Shown: piece after piece, positions 37,564 to 49,621 of the stretch | Layout of the letters: each line of letters opens with the position of its first letter | Position numbering within the stretch: the stretch's first letter is position 1 | Assembly: GCA_023105745.1 (NCBI GenBank) | Contig: JALGQZ010000001.1 | Span: 54,878,937-54,942,936 of the forward strand | Direction of reading: 5' to 3' | Origin: Austropuccinia psidii | Lineage: Eukaryota; Basidiomycota; Pucciniomycetes; Pucciniales; Sphaerophragmiaceae | Length of the DNA: 64,000 nt | Program-made: the position numbers and the translations under genes | The notes under the pieces: model-generated | Told to the model about the DNA's origin: nothing | The model's input: only the letters and a program-made list of their open reading frames with translations | Databases searched by the model: none

Positions 37564-38200
37564 TGTAATAATAGTCAAGAGTTGGTTACGATCTAACGCC
37601 TTCTTTCGTCACTTTATTGAAGTATAAATATATATATATATTTATATTTCTAGCACACAGTAGTGGTAAAGTTCTAACAGGTTACGATTAAGTACAGAGA
37701 TTAGTAAAGATGTATAGTAGGAGTTGCTAGTTAATTCTGTAAGATAAAAATAAGTTAAGTGGAAAGGTTGTTTACCTTTGATGACTAGAACACTAATGAT
37801 ACAGATACTACTATGTCTATCTGAGCTACTTTTTCAACTACAAAGACACAGCCTGAATACAGAATAATGAGTTAATCTGATGGTTACAAATACTTAATCA
37901 TTAGAGATGAGATAGGATGTGTTAGTGATTTGTTTACCTCCACTGTCCCTCTGTATCACCCGTAGCCAGTAGAAGAGTCTTGATCCTGATTTGAGGTTTG
38001 TAGTTGTTGGGTCGTATCAATAGTTGTGAGGATAAGTTATAGGAGAAAGTGGAAAAGAAATACAAAACTGAATATAATAGAGAGTAGAGTTGGTTTGGAA
38101 CTGGAATTTTTATGCAGAAATTGATCAATCCGCAGTCGTGATGCGGATCAGTTTGATTATGTCAGTGTTGAAAGTTCTGGTAAGATCAATTATGACGTCA
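37564..38200 (-). repeat. copia 3' LTR
   Basis: 637 bp, TG..CA. Contains a TATATATATATATTTATA stretch (about 37,628-37,648), identical in the other LTR, a plausible core promoter or terminator. The last codon of the polyprotein frame, TGA, is formed by the first three bases of this LTR (38,200 to 38,198). Confidence 0.93.
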
Positions 38201-41200
38201 CCCCCCTGTGATCCTATCAGATTGGACTAACTTCAGAAGCTTAATGGCTTGATGATGCTTTATTGTTCCCAAAGCTTTTGTTAGTACATTGGCAACCATA
38301 TTGTTTGTGGGTGAATGTTGGACAATTAGTAGGTTCTTCTTGACTAGATCTCATAGGTACTGAAATCGGACTTCTATGTGCTTTCAATTAGGATTGAGTT
38401 GGGCTTCCTTACTGATTGTAATAGCTCCAGTATTGTTGTTTTTGAGTACTGGAACCCTTAATTTGATTTTTAAAGTAGATATGAGATTGGATAGCCATTG
38501 CATTTCCTTAGAGCACTTCTTCATTGAGATAAATTCTGCTTCGGTTGTTGATTGTGCCACAACTGGTTGCTTCTTGGTGGTGCAGGAGACAGGGTTGCCT
38601 AGAAACATGATCACATACCCTGAGTGGGACTTCTTAGTTACTAGGGAAGTGGCATAGTCTGCATCAGCCCAGACTATGAGTTCACTCTCCGGATGCTCGG
38701 TTCTTGTGAAGTGCAATCGTAAGAATTGGGTCCCGTTTAAGTGTCTAAGTAGGTGTTTCACCAGTGACCAATGTGCTGCAGTAGGTCGATTGGTGAACTG
38801 GGACCAGAGATTGGTAGTAAACATTATATCAGGTCTGGTGTGAAGAGCAAGATAATTGAGCATTCCGATTTCCTTCTGCATGGTAAGGTTAGAAAAAGGC
38901 ACGGAGGCTTGTGCTACGACATTATGAATATTTGCTGGAGCTGGGGTTTTGATAGGATTGGCCAAGGTCATGTTGAACTCCTCTAGGATCTTAGTACAGA
39001 AGTCTTGTTGGTGTAGGATTACTGATCCATTCGGTTGCCAACTTAGGGTGTATCCAAGATGTTGGGTTGGTTGTTTCTTTGTTTTTATGGAGTATGACTT
39101 GTTCAGCTGGGTCAGGAAGAGTTCGACTAATTCAGCTGTCTCACCAATGATAAATCCATCATCTACATGTATATGTAGGAATATAGTTCTGTCGGTGTTG
39201 AAGAATAGACATTCGTCGGTGTCAGCTGAAGACAGACCCAATTGACAGAGAGTAGAAACCAGATGAGCTTTCCATTGTCTTGGAGCTTGTTTTGTCCCTT
39301 ATAATGATTTGTTGAGTTTCCAGACCCAGTTCTCCTTACCTGGAACTTCATAATTGGCAACTTGAGCAACGTAGTTGGGGGCATCCATCTCACCATAGAG
39401 GAAAGCTGTCTCTACGTCGAATTGATAGGCTAAAAATTTTCTATTGACCATGAGCAATAGGAGAATTTTGAATGATTCCGATCTTGCTACTGCAGCATAT
39501 GTGTCGTAGTAGTTTACCAAGTGCTCTTGGTGGTTCCCAAAGCAGACCCATCTGGCTTTATACTTAAGGATCTCGCCAAATTCGTTCTTCTTACGGACGA
39601 GTTGCCACATGCCACCTATGACCTTGTCTGTACTCGGGGGAGGAACCAGAGTGCCTGTATTTTTGGAGGTCAGGGATTCAAACTCTTGGTCCATTGCTTC
39701 CTTCCAAAATTTGCTTTCCTCAGGATCCTTAAATTCTTCCTTGACGGAAACTTCCTCATTGAGATATAGATCTCCATCTGCAGCTGGTGGAGGCGTTACA
39801 GCCTTAGGAACATTCCTTTTTCTTCTAGGTTCGGTAATAATGTTATCCCGGTTGATGTTACTGTTGATGTCCTTTGGGGCATTGCAATAGTGTGGAACGT
39901 AAGTATATCCCTTTTTATGAGGAATTGGAATACAAGATGGTGAGCTAATAGTGGTGCATGGTTCAATGGGTGTCTGATTGGGTTCAGAGTTGATGTTAAT
40001 CGTAGGTTCACTGGACGGGATAGGAGTTGGAGGACTCCGGTCATCTGTGATGGTTGGATTAGTGGACGGGATGTTGTTCTTACATGGCCAGGAGGGTATG
40101 ATCACAGTTTGTGAGGGTTGAGTCGAAAATGAATTATTTGTAGTTGCACAGGGAAGTCCTTCAACAGGTTTCTTGAGAGAGCCCAATGTAGAGTAGTCAA
40201 GTTTAAAAGGTACTGTGGTGTAGTCTTGGCTCACTATGACCTTACCAGTTTGGGGATCTAGGAATCGGCTAGCATCTGAGTAATCTTTGGGTCCTAAGTA
40301 TAGTAAAGGTTTAGATGGTGGAAGGACCTTGGATTCAGGCTGACTATGCACAAAAGCCTTTAAGCCCAAAGGAATCAGTGAATTAAGATTGCGTACCGGT
40401 TCAATATTTGATTTGAGATTTGAGAGAACACTGACTGGGTATTTCAATTTTAGACTGCCAGAAGGGAGTAAGTTGATTAGAGTAGAAGATAATTTTATAG
40501 CCTTGTCCCAGAACCGGATGGGCACATTCAATTGAGCAAGTAAGCACCGGCACTTAGTGAGTAGTGTCTGATTGAATCGTTCAGCAATGCCGTTGGCTGG
40601 GCCTCATTAGACCACTATCCCCAATGCTTCGGTCTTGGATCTGAAACTAGTGGAGTAGAACTCACCCCCTCGGTCGGTATGTAAAAAACCGGGGCATCTT
40701 TGGATTTTGTTTTGTATCTCGTGAATGTAAGACATGAGCTTCAATTCGGCTTGCAATTTTTGGTTAAGTAAGTAGACTCGATTGTATTGAGAGAAGTCAT
40801 CAATAATTACTAAGACATAGCGAATGGAATTTTTGGCTAGGGGAGTGATTTCTAATAGGTCAAAGTGAAGTTTTTTGAAGGGTTGGTCTGCGGACAGAAT
40901 TGGATGATTGTGAGGTGAGGCTTTGATCTTGCAGGATTTGCATATGTGGCAATTACTGGTTATGTTCAGTGGGATAGACTGTTTGAGGTCATTGAGATGT
41001 AGAAACCGTTTCAGGTAGTCATTGGATGGATGACCTAATATAACATGACAATCCCTACTGGTAGTAGTAGTAGAGTCTTTGATGATTGAGTTTGTTGAGG
41101 GTTGGAATTGAGATACGTACAAGTTTCCTTTTCTAGGAAATGTTTGTACTATTTGATTCCCTGATTTCACGATAATCGTCTGGTTCTTTTGGTAGGATCT

Positions 41201-42427
41201 AAGACCATGATCCTCTAGTTGCGAGGCAGAGATCAGGTTTGAGCATCCTTGGGGAGCATAGTACACTGGGTATAAAGTGTAACCTCCAAGATTAAGCTTG
41301 CCCATTAGCGTTATCTCAATGACTCCAGAGAAGGTTCTCATTGTTAATTTTGTTGGTTGAGGATCGGTGAGAAGGGCTAAATTACATATTGTTGATCGAG
41401 AAGCTCCTGAGTCATGTATGAGTTTGGTGTTGTTTTCACTCAATATGGACATTAGTTGCAGCTGATCATGTGCATATTCCTGAACATAGAATCCATCATC
41501 ATCCTCCGTTAGTTCTACAGTCGTTTTGTTATCATGGATCTCTTCTTCAGCCTGGTTGGCAGAGTGAGAATTGGCGAAGTACTCTTTCATGCACTTATCG
41601 AGGAATGCCTTAAACATTTCTTCCAGGTTGGCACCCTGATTGAAACGAGTGGGAGTGGCCCCTGAAGGATGTGACCTTGGATGGCCCCAAGTGGTTGAGC
41701 TTGGCTTGGTGAATTGGCTGGTTGAGGAGTGGTTTAGGCGAGGTGGTCGATACAACGGTTTGGATTGACTTAGATATAGTGTGGAGTCAGGGACTTTCTT
41801 TGTCCTGCAACTGTCTTCAATCAGGAGTCTGCTGGTTATTTGTTTAATGTTAAACAGAGTAGCGTAGTATAGGGTTTGTACAAGACCAGTGAGAGAGGAG
41901 TCCTGTCCAATACTCATTAGTAGTATTGCGGCAGCTGCACCCTCACCAATGTCCATCTGAAAGGTATTCCCAACTGCACAGTTTTGGAATGACCGAAATA
42001 GGTCAGTGAATTTATAGGTGTGATTTGCAAGTGAAGTATTTGGATTGTAAGTGAGATTGACGAGATCAAACAGTCGTTGACACAAAGTGACCATGGAGTT
42101 TTGACCACAAGCCTCAGACAGGGCTTCGAGAGATTCGAGGAAATATTCCTTCTGAAGTAGAACTGCTTGAAGTTCTTCTAATACGGTGGACAGAAGAGTA
42201 GACATACCGAAAGCATTGGCTTTGATGAATTCGGTTGTAGATTTATGGGTTTTGGTCCATTCGGCATTGAACAAGCTATCGTATCCTTTGTAGAAAAAGG
42301 AATACTTCAACTGTTGTCGCCACCAAATCCAGTTTTGTCGGTTCAGTTTGACTATTGATTGTTTTGACATTGTTTCGCCTTCGGTGTCCATCAGGAAAGG
42401 ATTCTTTTTGCCTGTTGTTGATTCCAT
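38198..42427 (-). pseudogene. copia Gag-Pol polyprotein, 1410 codons with five in-frame stops and no frameshift
   Basis: ATG at 42,427, 68 bp inside the 5' LTR. Gag (residues about 1-300; KLNRQNWIWWRQQLKYS near the start, no zinc knuckle seen); protease with HDSGAS at 338-343; integrase with HHCC finger (GHPSN ... CHICKSC, 461-499), catalytic Asp 523 (HFDLLE) and 585 (HTDRGGEF) and a Glu in GIAERFNQ; RT with YQFDVETAFLYG (about residue 1000) and HVDDGFIIG (about 1087); RNase H with WADADYAT and STTEAEFIS. Stops: TAA and TGA side by side at 40,604-40,609, TAA at 39,299, TGA at 38,384 and TGA at 38,351. All lie in one frame that reads through to TGA at the 3' LTR edge. Four of the five can be explained by C-to-T change of CAA or CGA. 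Confidence 0.93.
38201..38207 (-). other. copia polypurine tract
   Basis: Minus strand AGGGGGG directly before the 3' LTR start TGACGTCA; the usual plus-strand DNA primer position. Confidence 0.8.
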
Positions 42428-42477
42428 ATCAATTACAACCTGTCCTTCCAGCTCTGTGTGCAGAAATTATACCAAGT

Positions 42478-42495
42478 GCAAATGACTCGCTACCA
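42478..42495 (-). other. copia primer binding site, initiator-Met-tRNA-like
   Basis: Minus strand TGGTAGCGAGTCATTTGC begins immediately after the 5' LTR. The first eight bases, TGGTAGCG, are complementary to the CGCTACCA 3' end of fungal initiator Met tRNA, the primer used by many copia elements; the match beyond that is not established. Confidence 0.65.
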
Positions 42496-43132
42496 TGTAA
42501 TAATAGTTGAGAGTTGGTTACAATCTAACGACTTCTGTTGTCACTTTATTGAAGTATAAATATATATATATATTTATATTTCTAGCACACAGTAGTGGTA
42601 AAGCTCTAACAGGTTACGATTAAGTACAGAGATTAGTAAAGATGTATAATAGGAGTTGCTAGTTAATGCTGTAAGATAAAAATAAGTTAAGTGGAAAGGT
42701 TGTTTACCTTTGATGACTAGAACACTAATGATACAGATACTACTGTGTCTATCTGAGCTACTTTTTCAACTACAAAGACACAGCCTGAATACAGAATAAT
42801 GAGTTAATCTGATGGTTACAAATACTTAATCATTAGAGATGAGATAGGATGTGTTAGTGATTTGTTTACCTCCACTGTCCCTCTGTATCACCCGTAGCCA
42901 GTAGAAGAGTCTTGATCCTGATTCGAGGTTTGTAGTTGTTGGGTTGTATCAATAGTTGTGAGGATAGGTTATAGGAGAAAGTGGAAAAGAAATACAAAAC
43001 TGAATATAATAGAGAGTAGAGTTGGTTTGGAACTGGAATTTGTACGCGGGAATTGATCAATCCACAGTCGTGATGCGGATCAGTTTGATTACATCAGTGT
43101 CAAAAGTTCTGGTAAGATCAATCATGACGTCA
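42496..43132 (-). repeat. copia 5' LTR
   Basis: 637 bp, same length as the 3' LTR with no indel between them; about 23 substitutions, concentrated at the two ends. Confidence 0.93.
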
Positions 43133-43137
43133 TATGA

Positions 43138-44745
43138 CATTTAGATTTCGACAATGTGTTTATAGGATATAATGTAGCCAGATTACAGCCTGTTTCTAAG
43201 TTGTTTTCTCATCCACCAAAATCATGAAGGCTGGATTAATTAATGGGCCCAGTTTTTCTTTTTGATAAATAATAGACAGACTATTCCACAGGTATAGAGA
43301 TATGATGCTCTGCTCTGGCTGTGGAAGATGCAAGGACCTTTGATTGGTGGGTCAAAGATTTTCAGTCGCTCATAGAATCCCTTTCGGAATAAGCTGACAT
43401 CTAATTATGAATGACTAACACTAGTATCTGAGTAAAAAGTGCTGAATTGGGATGAGACTTGTTCAGGGCACCCCAGCGATAAGATGATAGGCGAGCGGAG
43501 TTGACGCGTAAAGTCTCAAACCTATCAGCCCGTTTGGACCCAGTCAAAAGTAGAATTCCAACAATTTCTAACATAGCTTAAGACTTCATCAACATCAAGA
43601 TATCCATCATCAACCTAGACTTGCAAAGAAAGCCTTGAGTATGTGAGATAAGATGGCTTCACCGTGACATTTGGGAAGAAAAGTGAGACAATTCCAAGAT
43701 GAAGCGCTGCAATCCTGCTGTGACAAGGACTTGAGGAAATCCACCACCAAAAGCCAAGTTGAACAATGTTATTCGCAATTATCTTGCTTTAAAGAATGTA
43801 AATATCTCAGTTGAGCCCATTTCTTGCTTGCGAAGCGATCTATGGATGAGTGTTTCATCAACAGCCTGTCCTTGAAAAATGAGAACTTCAACACAATACA
43901 GCCTATGGGAGCAAATAGAAATTGAGCTTCTTTGGACAAAAGAAAAGATCTTTCCGAGACTCATACCTTTGTCATTCTTTTATTTCTATTCATTTCATGC
44001 CTTCCACAAACTTTTATCGAAAGACAAACTGTTTAGAAGATCCATTGATTTTAAGTATCACTGCTTGAAAGCTGGTCAGCAATAGTGAGACAAGCAGCAT
44101 GGTTGTATTAAGTTTTGAATCACGTTCATGGTAAAATTCTCCACCTATTCATCTTTGAGCTGAGCACAGTATTTGATTCTTGCAGAGAATTGTTCTAGAA
44201 GCGCTTGTCTATTAGCAGAAGAACAATTTAAGGACAAGTCCACAACTTCTATATCTTAACTTCCTGTAGAACTCACATGAAATTTATTTATTGGCAATGC
44301 TGTTTGATGTTTTCATATATTCTAATCACCTTCATTATACTTTATGTAGTTACATTATCCACTGGCCATTTTTCTTCATCTTACTAAGATATATTTCAGT
44401 TTAGAGCGTTTAATTACCACTTTATTCAAGCAGTAAACTACATATTATGGCTATTGGATTTCTTGCTATAATCATTATTTTAAACTATACCTATGAGGGA
44501 TTAATTGCATTGATTCCAAAATATCATTAATGTTGACGGATAATCCTAACAGAAATGAATGTTTTAGGTGGTGTATCATCCCTGACATACTGAAATAAAT
44601 TGCCATGTTCTCTATTATTGAGATCTATGAGTACTATTCTTATTTTTCAAATTCATTCAAAATGAAATCTTCCAATCCAGATGAAGTTTCTAGCTTGAAT
44701 GATCAAAAAGGCCTAATCCAATCATACTTGAGGTTTGAAGCTGCC
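43138..44745. other. continuation of the CpG-richer spacer
   Basis: Continues 34,048-37,563. No supported gene; ORFs at 43,779 and 43,879 overlap on opposite strands and lack motifs. CpG sites such as GACGCGTAAAG near 43,505 are frequent for this window. Confidence 0.4.
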
Positions 44746-47096
44746 TGTAAGTTTTGACTATGAAACAGTAAGTAAAAATTACTAATATGTGACTTTTTGT
44801 ACTCTGAAAGTCCTTATAAATGAAATGAATAAGACAAAAATAATTATGATAATGAAGATTTATTATAATTATGGTGTAAAAGTAATTATATTATTGAATA
44901 AATATAATAATATAATTTATATTATAAAAGAATAATAAAATAAATAAGTATATTGATATTTAATAATTAATATATTCAAAAGCACTTTATTATTTTTAAC
45001 AACAAATAATAAAGGCCTAAAAAACAATTGATAACAATAATATTACTAATATTAAAGTTACATATTAATATAAATACTATTTATATTAATAAAAGAATTA
45101 TTAAGAACAAAAATAGAGAGAAATTATTATAATGAGAGGAAATAATCTACTTTGAGCACTTAATATAATAATTTTGGAAGATCTTATGCTAAATAATGTA
45201 AATACAACTTATTTACATTGTATTTAAAAATAAAAATAAGAGAAATTACAAATATTCTTCATTTTATGTGGAAATAAGATTTTTGAGAGAATTATAAAAA
45301 AAACAATTAAACAATCAGAATAATCACGTCAAGATTAATTATTATAATAAATATTACCATTGTTCTTTGAAGATATAAAAGATCTATATACAAAGAATAA
45401 AGAGTTTATGTTTTATTGTTTTTGATGCTTCTGGGGGGAAATAGAGTAAAAAGAGCTCTATTTATAGTAAATTCCTCCCTTCTAGAGTCCAGTAGGCTTC
45501 TAGTAGACGTGTACTGATGGTATCCACTGGAAATGATCAGTATTTTAAGTTCGAGTGATGATTACACCATGATCAGACCATCTTATCTCATTATTACACC
45601 ATTATTTAGAGTTATCACTATAGCTCTAAGTTTGATGATATCATAGGCTTGGAATAAGCCTAAACTTTGTGGATTGTATTATTATTAATCATAATTTGAT
45701 AGTATTCACCAGTTTTCCCACTTATATAATGGTTTAACTTAAAATAAGATTACAGTGGGTGTCTGTCAATATTAAGAGTAATATCAACTTCATTCCATTT
45801 AATAGTGCCTAATGGTTCATTATCAGAAGCAAAGGCATTCTTATATGTTTATAATACATCAATAAGATCATGCCTCATTTTGGGTTATAATGATGGATTA
45901 ATTTGTGCTTAAACAATTCTTCCTAATAAGTATCTTTAACAGAAGATATCACAGATATTTGCTTTGGCATATTGGAAGAAGAAATTTTCTGTCTTTTATT
46001 TTCACCATTTGTGAAATATCTGTCTTTATTGTTATTGATGTCAATACCATAAATATTCAAGTAAAAATTCCCAAGAATGATGTGCTGAGATGTGCATTTG
46101 TCCATTACTACTATCTCAGTTTTCATTCTTACACTTCCTGCTGGATGTGGAAATACTAGATTAGTGTCCAATATATCCAAAGGGTAAGCTTACCCTTTGA
46201 TCATTAATAACTTTGTAGCTATACATGCTAAAGCTATTCAGAGAGTGAATTCTGATATCCTGGAATTTTCCTATTAAAATTCCAAGAGCATTTCAGTACA
46301 TCATCAAAACTCTATTTTTGATGATTTTTCTTGCATCTCATCTTTTCTGTCAAAACTCAATATTTTAAACTTCAAAACTTGATTCTAGGGGATGTTACTT
46401 TGAATATTATGATAAAGAATACATCATAATTCACGTATGAACTAGTAGAGCCTGAATATACACATTGTTTTAAGTCTGGACCACTTTTACAACAAAGTGG
46501 TCAACAGCTCTAGCAGTTTTGTTCAATAAACCCTTACAAGTTATAACCTTTTGTGTAGCTTGTCAAACAAAGTTCATATCTGTGTTTTTACAGTAATTAC
46601 GTGCTAACTTTATTTTAGGTTTAACTCTCTATCATGTATATTTCAAGAGATATTGGCTAAAAACCATGAATGTATGCACTGACCAAAAAAGTGCATATAT
46701 TCAGCTTAATTCCTTAAGTATTTAGTTTAGAGAAATGGTATAAAATTGTTTTATATGTAGCTTTGCATGGGTAATCTAATGGTGCAATTAATTCCACATG
46801 TTGTTTCATTGATTTCTGAGTTGAATAAGATTTATGTCTTTTTTAGGGTATTATTACTTATTATTCAGCAATTATTGAGTTTACAGATATGCAATAAAAA
46901 TGATATATGTGAACTACCATGAGGACTCTAATGATTCAATTTATGTCAAATTCTTACGCATGAGATTCCAAGTTAATTCAAAGTTTATGCCTACTTATGG
47001 CATTGTCATTGGTTTTAAATAACTATTCAGAGTATAATTATTAGAAAGTTTCCTGGTGACCTTTACAGATATGTGGTCATATCTCAAAGTCTCACA
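44746..47096 (-). mobile_element. solo gypsy LTR, family G1, with internal pol insert
   Basis: Ends match the 28,396-30,337 LTR: left TGTAAGTTTTGACTATG, right CATATCTCAAAGTCTCACA. Flanks CTGCC (44,741-44,745) and CTACC (47,097-47,101) are a near-perfect 5-bp target duplication, so it is a solo LTR left by recombination between two LTRs. Without the insert at 45,761-46,186 its length is about 1.92 kb, as in sister copies. Confidence 0.85.
45761..46186 (-). pseudogene. gypsy pol fragment (protease end to RT start) inside an LTR
   Basis: About 425 bp homologous to 56,929-57,368 of the full gypsy element, same orientation. It encodes the protease tail (NFYLNIYGIDINNNKDRYF) and the linker before RT. 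It replaces about 30 bp of LTR sequence (ATCATAAATGATAAAATTTA in the sister LTR near 29,405) and LTR homology resumes at CTTTGATCATTAATAACTTT. Broken frame; not functional. Confidence 0.85.
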
Positions 47097-47729
47097 CTAC
47101 CATTTTAATTGAAATCTGTTACCAGTACATAAGCTTAATATAAGACTGTTCTTGATCTGGTAACAAACTATGCTCAATTCGAATATAAAAAATATGAGGA
47201 ATTAATTTTTCAACATCAGTAATTGACTTATTCATATTGTAAAATTACTTTTCAATCATATGTAGCCAGTTACTTATTACGTGAAGCTGATTTCTTGTCA
47301 TGTGAAGTTCATTCCTCATCGTGCAAAGTCTAGTAATAATGACATAATTATTTCACTCCTCAAAAATTGATTGTCCTTTGATTTGAACTCCTTATTTTTC
47401 CCAGGAATTTGGATTGAATTGACTTGATTAAAGTTTATTTGTAATTCTGCAAGACTTTGATTGCCCATAAGAATTTTATTATGTAATTTTTCTTCTCAAG
47501 GATTATTGCTTAATTTCTCAAGTTATCATAAAGATTTCTACTGATTGGATTTTGTCAAGAATTTTCTTTTTCATACTTAATTATAATCAAGTTTTTCTTT
47601 GAATTATTCACAATTCCTGTTTGTAAAAGCCCTCCATCCAAGAATACAAGATCAAAAAGAGCTCAAGCTGTCCTGAGTCCTCCGACTAGGGTCCCTCTTT
47701 AATGTACACCATTCTTTCATCAACAGAGT
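47097..47729. other. short spacer
   Basis: AT-rich, nothing recognised. The stretch from about 47,640 (CCTGAGTCCTCCGACTAGGG) may already be leader of the gypsy fragment that follows. Confidence 0.4.
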
Positions 47730-49621
47730 GTGAATTTGAACAGAGGGCCACCAATGGAGGGAGAAGAACCTTTAAAAATGAGAGGTATAAAATAAGGAGG
47801 ATCAAACTCATTTTAGTTCTGGTTAGGTGGACATCCAGGCATTTCTCAAGGTGCTAGTTGCAGATGGGTGACAGATCAAGATGAAGAGGGGCACGGGTCT
47901 CTTGAAAAGCAATATTCAAAGGAGACTGAAGTGGAAGCTGTCTAGGATAATTCTCCTCAATCTGTTAAAGCTCAAATTCTAGCCCTTTTCAATAAACCTT
48001 TGTCTCTAAATCTGAACCCAATCTTTTCAAATTCATGGAGAATATGACTCAATTAATAAGGAAGCTAGCTTGAGAGGTCTCACCAAGGGACATATACAAA
48101 GCCCAAGATTTCAAGAACCCATCCATGAAGGCACCCAACTCTTTCTGATTGTAATAAATCTCATAAATTGAGAGAATCCATAAAATAATTTCAGTTATTC
48201 TTTCATAATTACCCATAAAACTTCTTCTTTGACAGGAAAAAGGCTCTTTATTCAGCCTCTTTTCTCACTTGACGGGCTGAAACATGGTATGAGCATTAAC
48301 TCTCAGATATGTCCAAAGAAGACCCTTCTTAACTTCTCAATAAATGGTTACTTTGATGGTCTCATAAGCTTAGTGTCAAGAACTGGGGATTGGGGTGAAA
48401 GAGCTTATATTCGTGTGTATAAAAAAGCTTGGAATAAAGCTTTAAGGACCAATTGGCTTCTCACCCTGAAAATCTAGATAGCCTGCAAGAATGCATGGTC
48501 ATTAATTTGAAGTTAGATACAAGGTATCATGAGAGGCAAAAGAAGAAGGGTATTCATCAAGAGAAGAAGCCTTGAGCTTCTATTTCCAACTCATTTAAGC
48601 CTCCTCAAAATTAATCCCCCAAGAAGCCTCACAAGAGAAAGAAGAGGAAGAATTTCCAATTTTATAGAGTTAAGCCTCATTCTACTCTCCCTACTAAGGA
48701 CATAAAACTGGTTGGTTCTAAAAAGGGGAGAATATCAATACAAGGTTTATAAACCAATTGTGGTGGAAAGCACCCCTTATGAAATGCTTCAAAAGGCCTC
48801 TAAACAAGAGTGAACCTTCCAAAGAATTCCCTAGAAAGAGGATCCAATCCTGAGTGGTAACTATTCTGTGTTTAATGGTTCTCACTAATTTAATTAAAGA
48901 GCCCAATTGTGAACTTTGAATACTTCTGTAAAGAAATCATGAAAAGTACTTAATTTTTCTGATTTCTTTGATATTTCTTACTTTGTTATTATTGATTCTG
49001 GTGCTACAGACCCTTTTATTTCAAAAAATGTTTCCCTTGATTACTCACTGAATATTTATGGTCTTCCTGGAATAATTTCCCTTTTCATTTTGGATTAAAA
49101 AAATTCCCTTCCTTATTCATCACCAATTATAACAAGTGGGTGGTTGAACTTCCATCCTTCCCAAGCTTTGAATGAGACTTCTTCATCATAGATTCAATCA
49201 GGGGAGGAGACATCCTATTTGGGTATCATTTTCTTTAAACGTTTAATCCTATCAGTTTTTGGAAAAATGGATTGACTTCCTATGAATCTAGTCATGAGGA
49301 TTGTAACAATCTTATACATTCTCCTAGTGATCAATTTTCCACTGCATTTAGGAGTCTTGCTCTGGTTGGTGAGCTTAAATTTTTTTCCCTCCCTTCTTCT
49401 TTCCATATTACTCTCAGAAGTTCCTCTAAGGCATTAATTGAATCAAGAGATGAAGTATTCAAAGAGAAAAAAGATTTTGAAGAAGATATTTCTATAGCTT
49501 GACTTTATCTACTTCAAGGGGTTATGAACATTCCTCCACCATCCTTTTAAGCATCCCTAAAGGGAAGTGTAACAAAGAGGGACAACCACAGAGAATTGGA
49601 ACTGTTTTTAAGGTAGTATTT
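47730..49621 (+). pseudogene. gag-protease fragment of a different Ty3/gypsy family
   Basis: Heavily decayed plus-strand polyprotein. Recognisable pieces: a gag start around 47,750-47,870, a gag core with TGDWGERAYIRVYKKAWN (about 48,385-48,440), a basic region with broken frame (48,530-48,700), and a retropepsin with VIIDSGATDPFISKN (48,985-49,030), followed by NKWVVELPSFPSFE, DILFGYHFL, WKNGLTSYESSHED and SRDEVFKEKKDFEEDI. Many stops and shifts. It is cut off at 49,621 where a solo LTR is inserted; the RT part is not on the other side of that LTR. It differs from the gypsy copies at 25 and 52 kb, which have LDTGA rather than DSGAT. Confidence 0.75.

Larger units (their letters stand above)
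37564..43132 (-). mobile_element. full-length Ty1/copia retrotransposon with perfect target-site duplication
   Basis: Element of 5569 bp, transcribed on the minus strand. Two 637-bp LTRs (37,564-38,200 and 42,496-43,132) start TGACGTCA and end TATTATTACA. The 5-bp target duplication TATGA is perfect (37,559-37,563 and 43,133-43,137). By eye the LTRs differ at about 23 of 637 sites, mostly transitions, so it is a rather recent insertion. Primer site, polypurine tract and one long coding frame are all in place. Inactivated only by in-frame stops. Confidence 0.95.
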
